DNA of 64,000 bases, taken from positions 1-64,000 of the forward strand of contig NZ_SPQS01000010.1 of NCBI RefSeq assembly GCF_004570865.1, read 5' to 3'. The DNA comes from Bradyrhizobium frederickii (GTDB lineage Bacteria > Pseudomonadota > Alphaproteobacteria > Rhizobiales > Xanthobacteraceae). Below, piece by piece: positions 28,920 to 36,885 of this stretch. Made by a program: the position numbers and the translations under genes. Below the pieces are notes generated by a model. That model was given only the letters and a program-made list of their open reading frames with translations. It searched no databases and was not told the DNA's origin. Within the stretch, counting starts at the first letter, position 1. Each line of letters opens with the position of its first letter.

Positions 28920-29715
28920 CGCGAACGACACGATCCGGACGCGCGACGCGGCGCTGCTGCAAGAGACGGTGCGGGAAGCGGGCGCGCTGGCGCAGTCGAT
29001 GTTCCGCACCGAGCTGAAGAAGTGGACCAAGGGCGCCTCCTCGCCGGTCTCGGAAGCCGACATCGCCGTCAACGATCTGCTCGAAAAGCGCTTGCGCGGC
29101 GCGACGCCGGATTATGGCTGGCTCTCGGAAGAGAGCGCCGACGATGCGGCCCGGCTGTCGCGGCGGCTGACCTGGATCGTCGATCCCATCGACGGTACGC
29201 GCAATTACCTGGGTGGCCATGACGATTGGTGCGTCAGCGTCGCGCTGGTCGAGGATGCCTCGCCCGTGCTGGCCGCGGTGTTCGCGCCGACGACCGGCGA
29301 GTTCTTCTTCGCCGCGCGCGGACGCGGCACGACGCTCAACGGCGTCCCGGTGCGGGCGACCTCCGGAGCCGAACTGGATTTCGCCCGCGTCGCCGGGCCG
29401 AAGCCGCTGGTCGAGCGCCTGAAGCCGTCCCTCGGCGACATCAAGCTGCATCCGCGAATCGGCTCGCTGGCGCTGCGCCTGTGCCGGGTCGCCCATGGCG
29501 CGCTGGATGCGGCTTTTGCGGGGGGCAACAGCCACGATTGGGACCTTGCGGCGGCCGATTTGATCGTGCAGGAAGCCGATGGTAGGATGAGCGACCTCTC
29601 CGGAGAACCCATCCTCTATAACCGCCGGGAAGTGGCGCACGGGGTGCTGGTGGCAGCGGGGCGCGATCGTCATGCGGGCATTGTCGCGCATTTTCGAAAC
29701 CGCCCCTTGGCCTAG
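28906..29715 (+). CDS. Inositol-monophosphatase family phosphatase (CysQ/SuhB-like)
   Basis: A 269-residue Mg-dependent phosphatase. Motifs: SEE at 74-76, DPIDGT at 93-98 and HDWDLAAADLIVQEADG for the third metal site. Substrate could be 3'-phosphoadenosine 5'-phosphate or an inositol/sugar phosphate. It starts with TTG 28906, inside pmbA, so is translationally coupled. Confidence 0.9.
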   Translation: MADVDANDTIRTRDAALLQETVREAGALAQSMFRTELKKWTKGASSPVSEADIAVNDLLEKRLRGATPDYGWLSEESADDAARLSRRLTWIVDPIDGTRNYLGGHDDWCVSVALVEDASPVLAAVFAPTTGEFFFAARGRGTTLNGVPVRATSGAELDFARVAGPKPLVERLKPSLGDIKLHPRIGSLALRLCRVAHGALDAAFAGGNSHDWDLAAADLIVQEADGRMSDLSGEPILYNRREVAHGVLVAAGRDRHAGIVAHFRNRPLA

Positions 29716-29792
29716 GCGCTTCGCGTCGTGCTTGTCGAACACTGTGCTTGTTGAACACTGCTTTGCCGGGCAGCCCGTTAGGAACAGAACTG

Positions 29793-30035
29793 ATGCCAGA
29801 TAGTGCCCCGCAACAACTGCTTCACCTCGTCATCGGCGGCGAGCTCGTCGATCTCGAGCACAACGTCTTCAAGAATCTCGACGACGTCGAGATCGTCGGC
29901 CTGTTTCCGAATTATGCGACCGCCCACGCCGCCTGGCGGGCCAAGGCGCAGAGCACGGTCGACAATGCGCAGATGCGCTATTTCATCGTCCATCTCCATC
30001 GGCTGCTCGACCCGAATCAAGAACCGGCACGTTGA
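29793..30035 (+). CDS. DUF4170 family protein
   Basis: An 80-residue small cytoplasmic protein, function unknown, conserved in rhizobial lipid A operons. Core: HLVIGGELVDLEHNVFKNLDDV, then GLFPNYATAHAAWRAKAQ. TAGGAACAG precedes ATG 29793. Its stop overlaps the start of the acyltransferase gene. The recognisable core is shown in parts: LVIGGELVDLE and FPNYATAHAAW. Confidence 0.88.
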   Translation: MPDSAPQQLLHLVIGGELVDLEHNVFKNLDDVEIVGLFPNYATAHAAWRAKAQSTVDNAQMRYFIVHLHRLLDPNQEPAR

Positions 30036-30745
30036 AAAAACTGCTTCGCAATACGCTGCGAAGCAGCTGGTTTCAGCGTGCCGTCGGGGTTCTGGCGGCC
30101 GAATATCTGCGTCTGGTCTGGCGGACCAACAAGTTCACGTTCGATCCGCCCGACGTCTATGAACGCGTCGAGCCGCAGATCCCGGCCATCTTCGCGTTCT
30201 GGCACGGCCAGCATTTCCTCACCCCCTTCATCAAGAACAAGGACTCCTACCGGGCCAAGGTGCTGATCTCCCGTCACCGCGACGGCGAGTTCAACGCCAT
30301 CGCGGTGGAGCGGCTCGGCATCGGCCTGATCCGCGGTTCCGGCGATCATGGCGGCGCCTTTCACCGCAAGGGCGGGGTCGGCGCCTTCAAGGAAATGGTG
30401 CGGACCCTTCAAGACGGTTGTAATGTCGCGCTGACTGCCGATGTCCCCAAGCGCGCGCGCGTGGCCGGGCTCGGCATTATCATGCTGGCACGGGAATCGG
30501 GGCGGCCGATCATGCCTTTCGCGATGGCGACCAGCCGCTTCATCCGGCTGAAGAACTGGGACCGCACCACCATCAATCTGCCGTTCGGGCGGGGCGCCTT
30601 GGTCGGCATCAAGGAGATCCACGTTCCCGCAGATGCCGACGCCGCCACGATGGAAGCGCTGCGGCTGGAGCTGGAAGAGACGTTGAACGAGGCGACCAGG
30701 CGCGCCTATGCGCAGCTCGGCCGCCCGGGGCCGCAAGATGGCTAA
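30032..30745 (+). CDS. DUF374 lysophospholipid acyltransferase-like protein
   Basis: A 237-residue acyltransferase-fold protein. The catalytic H-x4-D-type motif appears as SRHRDGE, preceded by FAFWHGQHF; RGSGDHGGAF and ALTADVPKRAR follow. Its place directly before waaA and lpxK suggests it adds an acyl chain to a lipid A precursor, perhaps a very long chain, but the substrate is inference. It starts at TTG 30032, overlapping DUF4170. Confidence 0.88.
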   Translation: MKKLLRNTLRSSWFQRAVGVLAAEYLRLVWRTNKFTFDPPDVYERVEPQIPAIFAFWHGQHFLTPFIKNKDSYRAKVLISRHRDGEFNAIAVERLGIGLIRGSGDHGGAFHRKGGVGAFKEMVRTLQDGCNVALTADVPKRARVAGLGIIMLARESGRPIMPFAMATSRFIRLKNWDRTTINLPFGRGALVGIKEIHVPADADAATMEALRLELEETLNEATRRAYAQLGRPGPQDG

Positions 30746-32054
30746 ATCGCTGCCCATTGCACTGCCGATGACGCTGCGGATGTATCGGCGCCTGGCCGCG
30801 GGCCTGGTGCCGCTTGCGCCTGCGCTGATCAAGCGGCGGCTCAGGCAGGGCAAGGAGGACCCCGCGCGCGTCGGCGAGCGGCGCGGCCTGTCCCGCGACG
30901 TGCGGCCGCATGGCCCGCTGGTCTGGATCCACGGTGCCAGTGTCGGCGAGGTGCTGGCCGCGGCGGCGCTGATCGAGCGGTTGCGCGATCTCAATCTGCG
31001 AATCCTGCTCACCTCGGGCACCGTCACCTCGGCTGCCGTGGTCGCAAAGCGCTTTCCGCCCGACGTCATCCATCAATACGTGCCGTACGATTCCCCGCGC
31101 TACGTCGCGCGCTTCCTCGACCATTGGAAGCCGTCGCTGGCGCTGTTCATCGAATCCGATCTGTGGCCGAACCTGATCCTGGCCGGCGCGGCGCGCCGGG
31201 TGCCGATGGTGCTGATCAACGGGCGGATGTCGCCGCGCTCCTTCCCGCGTTGGCAGCGCATGCACGGCACCATCTCGGCGCTGCTGTCGCGGTTCGACAT
31301 CTGCCTGGCGCAGTCGAAGATCGATGCCGAGCGCTTCTCCGCGCTGGGCGGCCGCGATGTCGTCACCACGGGCAATCTCAAGCTCGACGTGCCGGCGCCG
31401 CCGGCCGATCCCGCCAAGCTCGAACGGCTGATGGCGATGACGCGCGGCCGGCCGATCATCGTCGCGGCCTCGACCCATCCGGGCGAGGACGAGATGCTGG
31501 TCGCGGCGCATCGCAGCCTCGTCGGTGTCTTCCCGCAGCTCCTCACCGTGATCGTGCCGCGCCATCCCGATCGCGGCTCTTCGATCGCCGGCCTGATCAC
31601 GGCCTCGGGCCTGACGCCGGCGTTGCGCTCGCGCGAGGAGCTGCCGACCGCGACCACCGACATCTATGTCGCCGACACCATGGGCGAGCTCGGCCTGTTC
31701 TACCGCCTCTCGCCAATCGTGTTCATGGGCGGCTCGCTGATCCGCCACGGCGGGCAGAATCCGATCGAGGCGATCAAGCTCGGCGCCGCCATCGTCCATG
31801 GTCCGCACGTCTTCAACTTCACCGAAGTGTTCGAGGCGCTCGATGCGAGCGGCGCGGCGCGGCAGGCCGACACGCAGGAAGCGCTGGTCAAGCAGCTCGG
31901 CCAGTTGCTGGCCGATCCCGCCCTGCGCGAGAAGATGCAGCGCGCAGGCTCCGGCGTGGTCGAGCAGCTCGGCGGCGCACTGGATCGCACCATGACGGCG
32001 CTCGAGCCCTATCTGCTGCAATTGCGGATCGAGATGGGGGCTGCCAATGCGTGA
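30738..32054 (+). CDS. waaA: 3-deoxy-D-manno-octulosonic acid transferase WaaA (KdtA)
   Basis: A 438-residue inner-membrane-bound GT-B enzyme that adds Kdo to the lipid A precursor. An N-terminal anchor segment is followed by VWIHGASVGEV, YVPYDSP, FIESDLWPNL, ASTHPGEDE and the donor site MGGSLIRHGGQNPIEAIKLG. ATG 30738 lies inside the acyltransferase gene (8-base overlap), and its own end overlaps lpxK by 8 bases. Confidence 0.95.
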   Translation: MAKSLPIALPMTLRMYRRLAAGLVPLAPALIKRRLRQGKEDPARVGERRGLSRDVRPHGPLVWIHGASVGEVLAAAALIERLRDLNLRILLTSGTVTSAAVVAKRFPPDVIHQYVPYDSPRYVARFLDHWKPSLALFIESDLWPNLILAGAARRVPMVLINGRMSPRSFPRWQRMHGTISALLSRFDICLAQSKIDAERFSALGGRDVVTTGNLKLDVPAPPADPAKLERLMAMTRGRPIIVAASTHPGEDEMLVAAHRSLVGVFPQLLTVIVPRHPDRGSSIAGLITASGLTPALRSREELPTATTDIYVADTMGELGLFYRLSPIVFMGGSLIRHGGQNPIEAIKLGAAIVHGPHVFNFTEVFEALDASGAARQADTQEALVKQLGQLLADPALREKMQRAGSGVVEQLGGALDRTMTALEPYLLQLRIEMGAANA

Positions 32055-33072
32055 GCCGGCCTTCTGGTACCGGCCACGTTCTCTTCCGTCGTATGCGTTA
32101 TGGCCGCTCGGAGCGCTCTACGGCGCGATCGCCGAACGGCGCATGCTGCTCCCGGGCACGGACGCCGGCATTCCCGTGATCTGCGTCGGCAATTACCATG
32201 TCGGCGGCGCCGGCAAGACCCCGACCGTGCTGGCGCTGACCAAGCTGCTGCGCGAGCTCGGCGAGACGCCGGTGGTGCTCAGCCGCGGCTATGGCGGGCG
32301 CCTGAAGGGCCCGGTGATGGTCGACCGCGCACGCCACACCGCAGCCGATGTCGGCGACGAGCCCTTGATGATGGCGCGCGACGTCCCGGTCGCGGTCGCG
32401 CGCGACCGCCTCGACGGCGTCGCGCTGGCGAAGTCGCAAGGCGCCACAATGATCCTGATGGACGACGGTTTTCAGAACCCGCGCCTTCTGAAAGACGCGT
32501 CGCTGATCGTGATCGACAGCGAGCGCGGCCTCGGCAACGGCCAGGTGTTTCCCGCCGGCCCCTTGCGCGCGCCGCTGCAGGCCCAGCTCGCGCGCACCGA
32601 CGCGCTGGTGCTGATCGGCGACGGCCGCGCCGCCAACGATGTCGCCGCCGAGCTCGCCAAGCGCAACAAGCCCGAGCTGCGCGCGCACCTGAAACCGGAT
32701 GCTTCATCCATTGCGCAGCTCTTTGGCAAACGTGTTCTCGCCTTTGCCGGCATCGGCGATCCCGAGCGCTTCTTCAGGACATTGCGGGCAAGTGGGATCG
32801 AGATTGTCGGCAGCCGTGCCTTTGCCGACCACTACCCATATTCCGAGCGCGACATCGAGGATTTGTGGGGCGACGCCAGGCGCAACGGGCTAACGCTGGT
32901 GACGACCGAGAAGGACCTTGCGCGAATCCATGGCGGCGAAGGGATGTTGTCCCATGTCGAAGGAATAGTGCCGTTCAAGGTAACGTTGGAGTTCGACGAT
33001 CCCGCCGCGCTCCGGGAGTTGATCAGCGATCATCTCTACAAGGCGCGCGAGCGGCGGTACAGCGCGCGTTGA
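32047..33072 (+). CDS. lpxK: Tetraacyldisaccharide 4'-kinase LpxK
   Basis: A 341-residue membrane-associated kinase that phosphorylates the 4' position of the lipid A disaccharide. P-loop VGGAGKTPT follows ICVGNYH; ILMDDGFQNP and VFPAGPLRAP are family blocks, and TTEKDLARI lies near the end. Last gene of the pmbA-to-lpxK chain; the run after it changes to accessory genes. Confidence 0.95.
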   Translation: MREPAFWYRPRSLPSYALWPLGALYGAIAERRMLLPGTDAGIPVICVGNYHVGGAGKTPTVLALTKLLRELGETPVVLSRGYGGRLKGPVMVDRARHTAADVGDEPLMMARDVPVAVARDRLDGVALAKSQGATMILMDDGFQNPRLLKDASLIVIDSERGLGNGQVFPAGPLRAPLQAQLARTDALVLIGDGRAANDVAAELAKRNKPELRAHLKPDASSIAQLFGKRVLAFAGIGDPERFFRTLRASGIEIVGSRAFADHYPYSERDIEDLWGDARRNGLTLVTTEKDLARIHGGEGMLSHVEGIVPFKVTLEFDDPAALRELISDHLYKARERRYSAR

Positions 33073-33328
33073 TCTCGTGCACTAGGCAAGCGTCTCTGCC
33101 ATAGCTCATCCAGCGACGTGTCGCGGGTGACGAATTCTCTTCCGCGCTCTTGGCAGTTGATGTAGCCTTTCATGAGAGCCGTCACCAGGACGTGCCGAAC
33201 TCCCGGCAATCATAGACGGCGTTTATGCCCACGGCGGGCGCGATCTTGTTATTTCAGATGCGACGGCCGCAACGACCAGTTCGGAGCGGCAGGGAGAGTC
33301 ATTGCCAAAAAACAGAGGAGAGCATGCC

Positions 33329-33664
33329 ATGCATTTTTGCCTCACCGGACAATACACACCACGCGCTCTCAACGCCATCTTGGAAAATCCCACGACCAAT
33401 CGCCAGGAGGCCGCCAGGAAGCTCATTGAAGCGGCCGGCGGAAAGCTGATTTCGATGTACAGCGTCGCGGCCGACGGCCCAGGCGTCCTGGTGATTTTTG
33501 ATGTGCCTGATCCGGGCGCGGCTCCGGCCATTTCCGGACTGACCGTTACGGCAGGCACCCTGCAGAACGTGAAGCTGACCCGGTTGTTCACGCAGGACGA
33601 GATCAAGCAGGTCCGCCAGAACGCGGCGAAGCTGCGTTCTTCATATACTCCGCCCGGAGGCTGA
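33329..33664 (+). CDS. GYD-domain protein
   Basis: A 111-residue protein of the GYD family, alpha/beta-barrel-like small domains of unknown function. Core: FCLTGQYTPRALNAILENP and AAGGKLISMYSVAADGPG, ending in a short tail with SSYTPPGG. GAGGAG lies nine bases before ATG 33329. It begins a patch of small accessory genes between lpxK and the DUF2093 gene. Confidence 0.85.
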   Translation: MHFCLTGQYTPRALNAILENPTTNRQEAARKLIEAAGGKLISMYSVAADGPGVLVIFDVPDPGAAPAISGLTVTAGTLQNVKLTRLFTQDEIKQVRQNAAKLRSSYTPPGG

Positions 33665-33883
33665 CATCCGGATCTCGAGCGAAGCCGCCGCAGGCGTTGC
33701 AGGCGGCGGCAACGCTCACATCACAGAAACAATCAATTCTGCAAGCCGATGCGAGGCGAAGGTCTGGCGTCCGTCGACGGACGATGCAATGCGGTGCGTG
33801 CTGCGTCCGGTGCCATGGGTCGGATTGAACGTGCCAGCAGCCCCGGTTCCCCGCGGCGGTCGTGCTTCAGCAGTCAGTTATGC

Positions 33884-33970
33884 TCACCACGCCCCAGCGG
33901 CCATCATTCCGACAATGGTCAGGCACGAGAGGCAGGCCACCATGACGGTATAGTATTCGGGTGTATTCAT
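33884..33970 (-). CDS. 28-residue membrane miniprotein
   Basis: A very small frame read directly from the minus strand: MNTPEYYTVMVACLSCLTIV followed by eight more residues ending AGAW. One hydrophobic helix spans residues 8-26. GGGAG lies six bases before the ATG. It resembles small single-span stress-type peptides, but function and expression are unknown. Confidence 0.55.
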   Translation of the reverse strand: MNTPEYYTVMVACLSCLTIVGMMAAGAW

Positions 33971-34042
33971 TGCAGGCTCCCAAACTGTTGCCAATTGCCT
34001 GGTCATTGCTACGCGGGAGAGGTTACCCGTCGTCGGGCCGCT

Positions 34043-34228
34043 TCAGTGCGGCGCGCGGTCATCGGGTTGGCGATGTGTGTCCGTCTTGTCATCGTCACCC
34101 TGATCTGCAGGATGATGATCCGCGTCCAGCGCCTGAGCGCGTTCAGTCGCGATCAGAAGCTGTTTCCGCATTTCAGCAAGACGGGCGCGACAATATTCAC
34201 GATAGAGCAACTCGAATATGGCGGGCAT
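34043..34228 (-). CDS. Small hydrophilic protein
   Basis: A 61-residue hypothetical. N-terminal amphipathic helix (MPAIFELLYREYCRARLAEM) and a His/Asp-rich polar tail. GGGGGTG lies just upstream of ATG 34228. It is 72 bases upstream of the 28-residue peptide on the same strand, so the two could be one small transcript. Function unknown. Confidence 0.5.
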   Translation of the reverse strand: MPAIFELLYREYCRARLAEMRKQLLIATERAQALDADHHPADQGDDDKTDTHRQPDDRAPH

Positions 34229-34697
34229 GGTCACCCCCATCGTTTGGCTTGATATTCCACCGCGAATTTTCCTGGTGAACGTAGCCGTCCAGATGACTCT
34301 TCGATATGAGTCCGTTCACAGACTGCGCCAATTCCAAAGCTCAATGGTCGTTTGGTTGGCTTGATTGTCTGCGCGATAAAAGGAGCAGGGCCAGTTACCT
34401 AACATGTAACTATAGCAGCCCTCTGTTTCAGCAAGACTTCGTCGAACAACTTAAGGGCGCCGAATCGCAACGAAGAATCCAACCACAGCGCGAAATGACT
34501 AACCACTGAGTGCGCGCACTGTTCGATGCAACGCGGAGCGTGAGGCCGCGACGATCGTGGTGCAGGATGTGCTCGTGCCGTTGCCGCCACCGGAGCTGAG
34601 GTTGGCCTTTGCCAGGTAGATGGCGACGCCGAACGGGCATTCAGCCGGCATTCATGGCGAGGCTCCTATCGATAGAGCTGCATCCAGGAGAGGTCAG
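34229..34697. other. Intergenic stretch without a convincing gene
   Basis: About 470 bases with lower GC around 34260-34440 than elsewhere. Short open frames on both strands have no ribosome site and no protein-like composition. A small decayed gene is possible but cannot be supported. Confidence 0.5.
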
Positions 34698-34994
34698 ATG
34701 AAATTGCGGTCCGCGCTTCTTACCGCCAGCGTCATGTGTCTGCCGGTTCTGCCCGCCCTTGCCCAGACATCCGCACCGACCGCCACCGTGCCGGTTCCCG
34801 CCACCAAGCGCGTAACATGCCTTGCCACGACGGCGAGCCTGAAAGGGCAGGACAAGCGCGATCAGCTGCAGCTCTGCCTGGCGCAGGCGCGGCTCGATTG
34901 CCTGAAGCAGGCGATCGATCAGAAGATCGTCGGTGAGGCGCGGAAGAGTTTTATCAAGACCTGCGTGGGCAGCGATGCGCCCGAGCCGCAATAG
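34698..34994 (+). CDS. PsiF-like secreted protein
   Basis: A 98-residue exported protein; signal peptide ends PALAQ. The mature part carries two PsiF-repeat-like segments, one around LKGQDKRDQLQLCL and one ending VGEARKSFIKTCVG. E. coli psiF is phosphate-starvation inducible; here the role is unknown. AGGAGAGG precedes ATG 34698. Confidence 0.75.
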   Translation: MKLRSALLTASVMCLPVLPALAQTSAPTATVPVPATKRVTCLATTASLKGQDKRDQLQLCLAQARLDCLKQAIDQKIVGEARKSFIKTCVGSDAPEPQ

Positions 34995-35021
34995 CCGAAC
35001 CATGCCAAGAGTTCGATCTTG

Positions 35022-35112
35022 TAGGGTGGGCAAAGCGAAGCGTGCCCACGTTCTTCGTCGCTATCGTGCAGAGATGGCGGGCACGGCGCGTTGCGCATTT
35101 GCCCACCTTGCG
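35022..35112. repeat. Inverted REP pair (GTAG-footed)
   Basis: GTAG + GGTGGGCA...TGCCCAC at the left and GCGGGCAC...GCCCACC at the right, in inverted order; same family as 26641-26733 and 48493-48584. It lies between convergent genes. Confidence 0.82.
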
Positions 35113-35115
35113 GGA

Positions 35116-35343
35116 TCACGCCTGCGGTTTCGGCGCGCCGGGAAAATGCCGCTGCAAGACGGCGGCGGGCGTGGCGTAGGCCTCCTGCAGGTCCACGCTC
35201 CAGTACTTCAGCTCGTCGAGCGGGATCCGCGCGTCGGTGATCGCGCAGCGTACGTAGGTCCCCGGCGAGATCACGCGGAAATCGCCGTCGAGATATTGCA
35301 CCTGCGCTTCGCCATGGCCCGAGGGGCCGAACTTGTTCAGCAC
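35116..35343 (-). CDS. DUF2093 family protein
   Basis: A 75-residue small cytoplasmic protein, conserved in alphaproteobacteria near lpxK and xseA. Core: LNKFGPSGHGEAQVQYLDGD, FRVISPGTYVRCAIT and IPLDELKYWSVDLQEAY. The GTG start at 35343 has GGAG upstream. Here on the opposite strand to lpxK. Function unknown. Confidence 0.88.
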   Translation of the reverse strand: MLNKFGPSGHGEAQVQYLDGDFRVISPGTYVRCAITDARIPLDELKYWSVDLQEAYATPAAVLQRHFPGAPKPQA

Positions 35344-35538
35344 GGTCGAAAGTCTCCGTGGAAGGCCGCTGCCAAGGAAACCCCTGGAGGGCACGATGTG
35401 TTGGCCAGGATGTAGCATAGATAGGGCGGCTTGTCCGCCCGTTAAACCCACCGGTTTGTGATGTTTTGCCGCCGCTCCCGCGTGATAGTGCCTTCCGCGA
35501 AGGATCGTTGGTTCCGGCACCTCCTACGGCAGAGTCCG

Positions 35539-36363
35539 ATGCGCCTTCGATTGACCGCCCTGTTCATGACGCTGCTGATGTCGGCCGCGCGTGCCGCGCC
35601 GGCGCCGCAGCCGGTCGAGATTCCGCTGGCGTCAGGCGTCCTCCATGCGCAGCTCTACAAGCCCGAGGGTGCAGGCCCGTTTCCGACCGTGATCGCGCTG
35701 CATGGCTGTGGCGGGCTCGGTGGCCATTCCGATTCCGTCCTGCCGCTCTATCGCGACTGGGCCGAGCGCCTGCTCAAGGCTGGTAACGCCGTGCTGTGGC
35801 CCGACAGCTACGGCTCGCGCGAGCTCGGGCCGCAATGCCGCGTCAAGGAGATGCACGTCAAGACGCGCCGTGAGCGCGTCGCCGACATCGCGGCGGCGCG
35901 GGCCTGGCTGGCGAAGCAGAGTTGGGTGGCGCGCGACCGCGTCAGCCTGATGGGCTGGGCCAATGGCGCCAGCGCGCTGCTCTGGGCCGTGCGTCCGCAG
36001 AGTGGCGCGCGGGACCACGGCCCGGATTTCCGCGCCGCGATCGCGTTCTATCCCGACTGCCGGATTTCCGCCGGCCTCGGCTGGAGCACGCGGGTGCCCA
36101 CCCTGGTGCTGATCGGCGCCGATGACGACGTCTCGTCTCCGCCGGCCTGCCGCCAGATGGTCGAAGGCGCGCATGGCCGCAGCGCGCTCGCGCGCATCGT
36201 GGTCTATCCCGGCGCCTATCACGATTTCGACCGCGCCGACACGCCGCCGCACGCAGCTGCCGGCAGCAACGATGCCACAGCGCCCGAGCGCGGCCATCTC
36301 GGCACGGATGCAGAGGCGCGCGCGGAATCGCAGCAAGATGTCGCGAAATGGCTGGCGCGGTGA
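35539..36363 (+). CDS. Dienelactone hydrolase-fold secreted protein, nucleophile replaced
   Basis: A 274-residue alpha/beta-hydrolase-fold protein with signal peptide ending ARAAP. ALHGCGGLGG at 53-62 is the oxyanion region; the nucleophile elbow G-W-A-N-G (139-143) has alanine at 141 where Ser or Cys is expected; YHDFDR supplies the histidine position. The codon is GCC 35959-35961, one base from TCC. So the enzyme may be inactive or bind ligand without hydrolysis. The start begins the signal peptide. Confidence 0.87.
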   Translation: MRLRLTALFMTLLMSAARAAPAPQPVEIPLASGVLHAQLYKPEGAGPFPTVIALHGCGGLGGHSDSVLPLYRDWAERLLKAGNAVLWPDSYGSRELGPQCRVKEMHVKTRRERVADIAAARAWLAKQSWVARDRVSLMGWANGASALLWAVRPQSGARDHGPDFRAAIAFYPDCRISAGLGWSTRVPTLVLIGADDDVSSPPACRQMVEGAHGRSALARIVVYPGAYHDFDRADTPPHAAAGSNDATAPERGHLGTDAEARAESQQDVAKWLAR

Positions 36364-36373
36364 TGGTGGTACC

Positions 36374-36442
36374 GTAGCCCGGATGAGCGCAGCGATATCC
36401 GGGGAGGCTGGTCCCGCATATCGCTGCGCTCATGCGGGCTAC
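36374..36442. repeat. Inverted REP pair (GTAG-CCCGGAT type)
   Basis: Left unit GTAG + CCCGGATgagcgcagcgATATCCGGG; right unit CCCGCATatcgctgcgctcATGCGGG + CTAC in inverse orientation. Same GTAG foot and hairpin plan as the GTAGGGTGGGC pairs, but a different stem sequence. Confidence 0.8.
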
Positions 36443-36553
36443 ACGTCCCACATCAAGCGGGGCCGACCGGGAAGCTACGGATCGCGCAAGGCGCCGATTT
36501 CAGCACGTGACGGCGCCTTAGTTCGACCACGATGTCGATTCAACGCAATTCCC

Positions 36554-36700
36554 ATGCGCAGCCGCATCGTCCTCTTCTCCGCACTCGTCGTCTTCACCGT
36601 CGCGATCTTCCTGTACGAGGCCCATGCCGGCGCCCCACAGCACGCGCCGGACCATTGCGGCTTCTGGACCACGATCGATGCGGGATTGTCCTGCCGCTGA
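36554..36700 (+). CDS. Small secreted peptide
   Basis: A 48-residue frame with a plausible signal peptide (MRSRIVLFSALVVFTVAIFL, cleavage near AHA-GA) and a short mature part with two Cys (DHCGFW, LSCR). The ribosome site is weak. Kept as probable because the hydrophobic start and paired Cys are unlikely by chance. Confidence 0.5.
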   Translation: MRSRIVLFSALVVFTVAIFLYEAHAGAPQHAPDHCGFWTTIDAGLSCR

Positions 36701-36714
36701 AGTCCACCAATCCA

Positions 36715-36846
36715 CCTCCGTCACCCTGAGGTGGCCGCTTCTTCAGCGGCCCTCGAAGGGCGACGGCCCGGCTGCAGCTCGGGCGTACATCCTTCGAGGC
36801 TCCCGGCGCGGTGCCATGCACCGCGCCACTCGCACCTCAGGATGAC
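36715..36846. repeat. Dispersed palindromic repeat (CACCCTGAGG type)
   Basis: TCACCCTGAGGTGGCCGC...GCGGCC and, at the other end, CGCGGTGCCATGCACCGCG and CACCTCAGGATGAC. The ends are inverted. Related to the CTCATCCTGAGGAG repeats at 39708-39875. Confidence 0.65.
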
Positions 36847-36885
36847 GGGCTGGCATTCAGATCGACAGCAAAGGCGCGCCCAGCC

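Noticed and set aside
34306..34590. Open frames on both strands in the low-GC gap before the PsiF-like gene
   Set aside because: No ribosome sites, no hydrophobic or domain pattern, and the frames on the two strands overlap one another.
36122..36700. 192-codon frame ending in the small secreted peptide
   Set aside because: Its first part is a shadow of the hydrolase gene and of REP sequence; only the last 48 codons look real.
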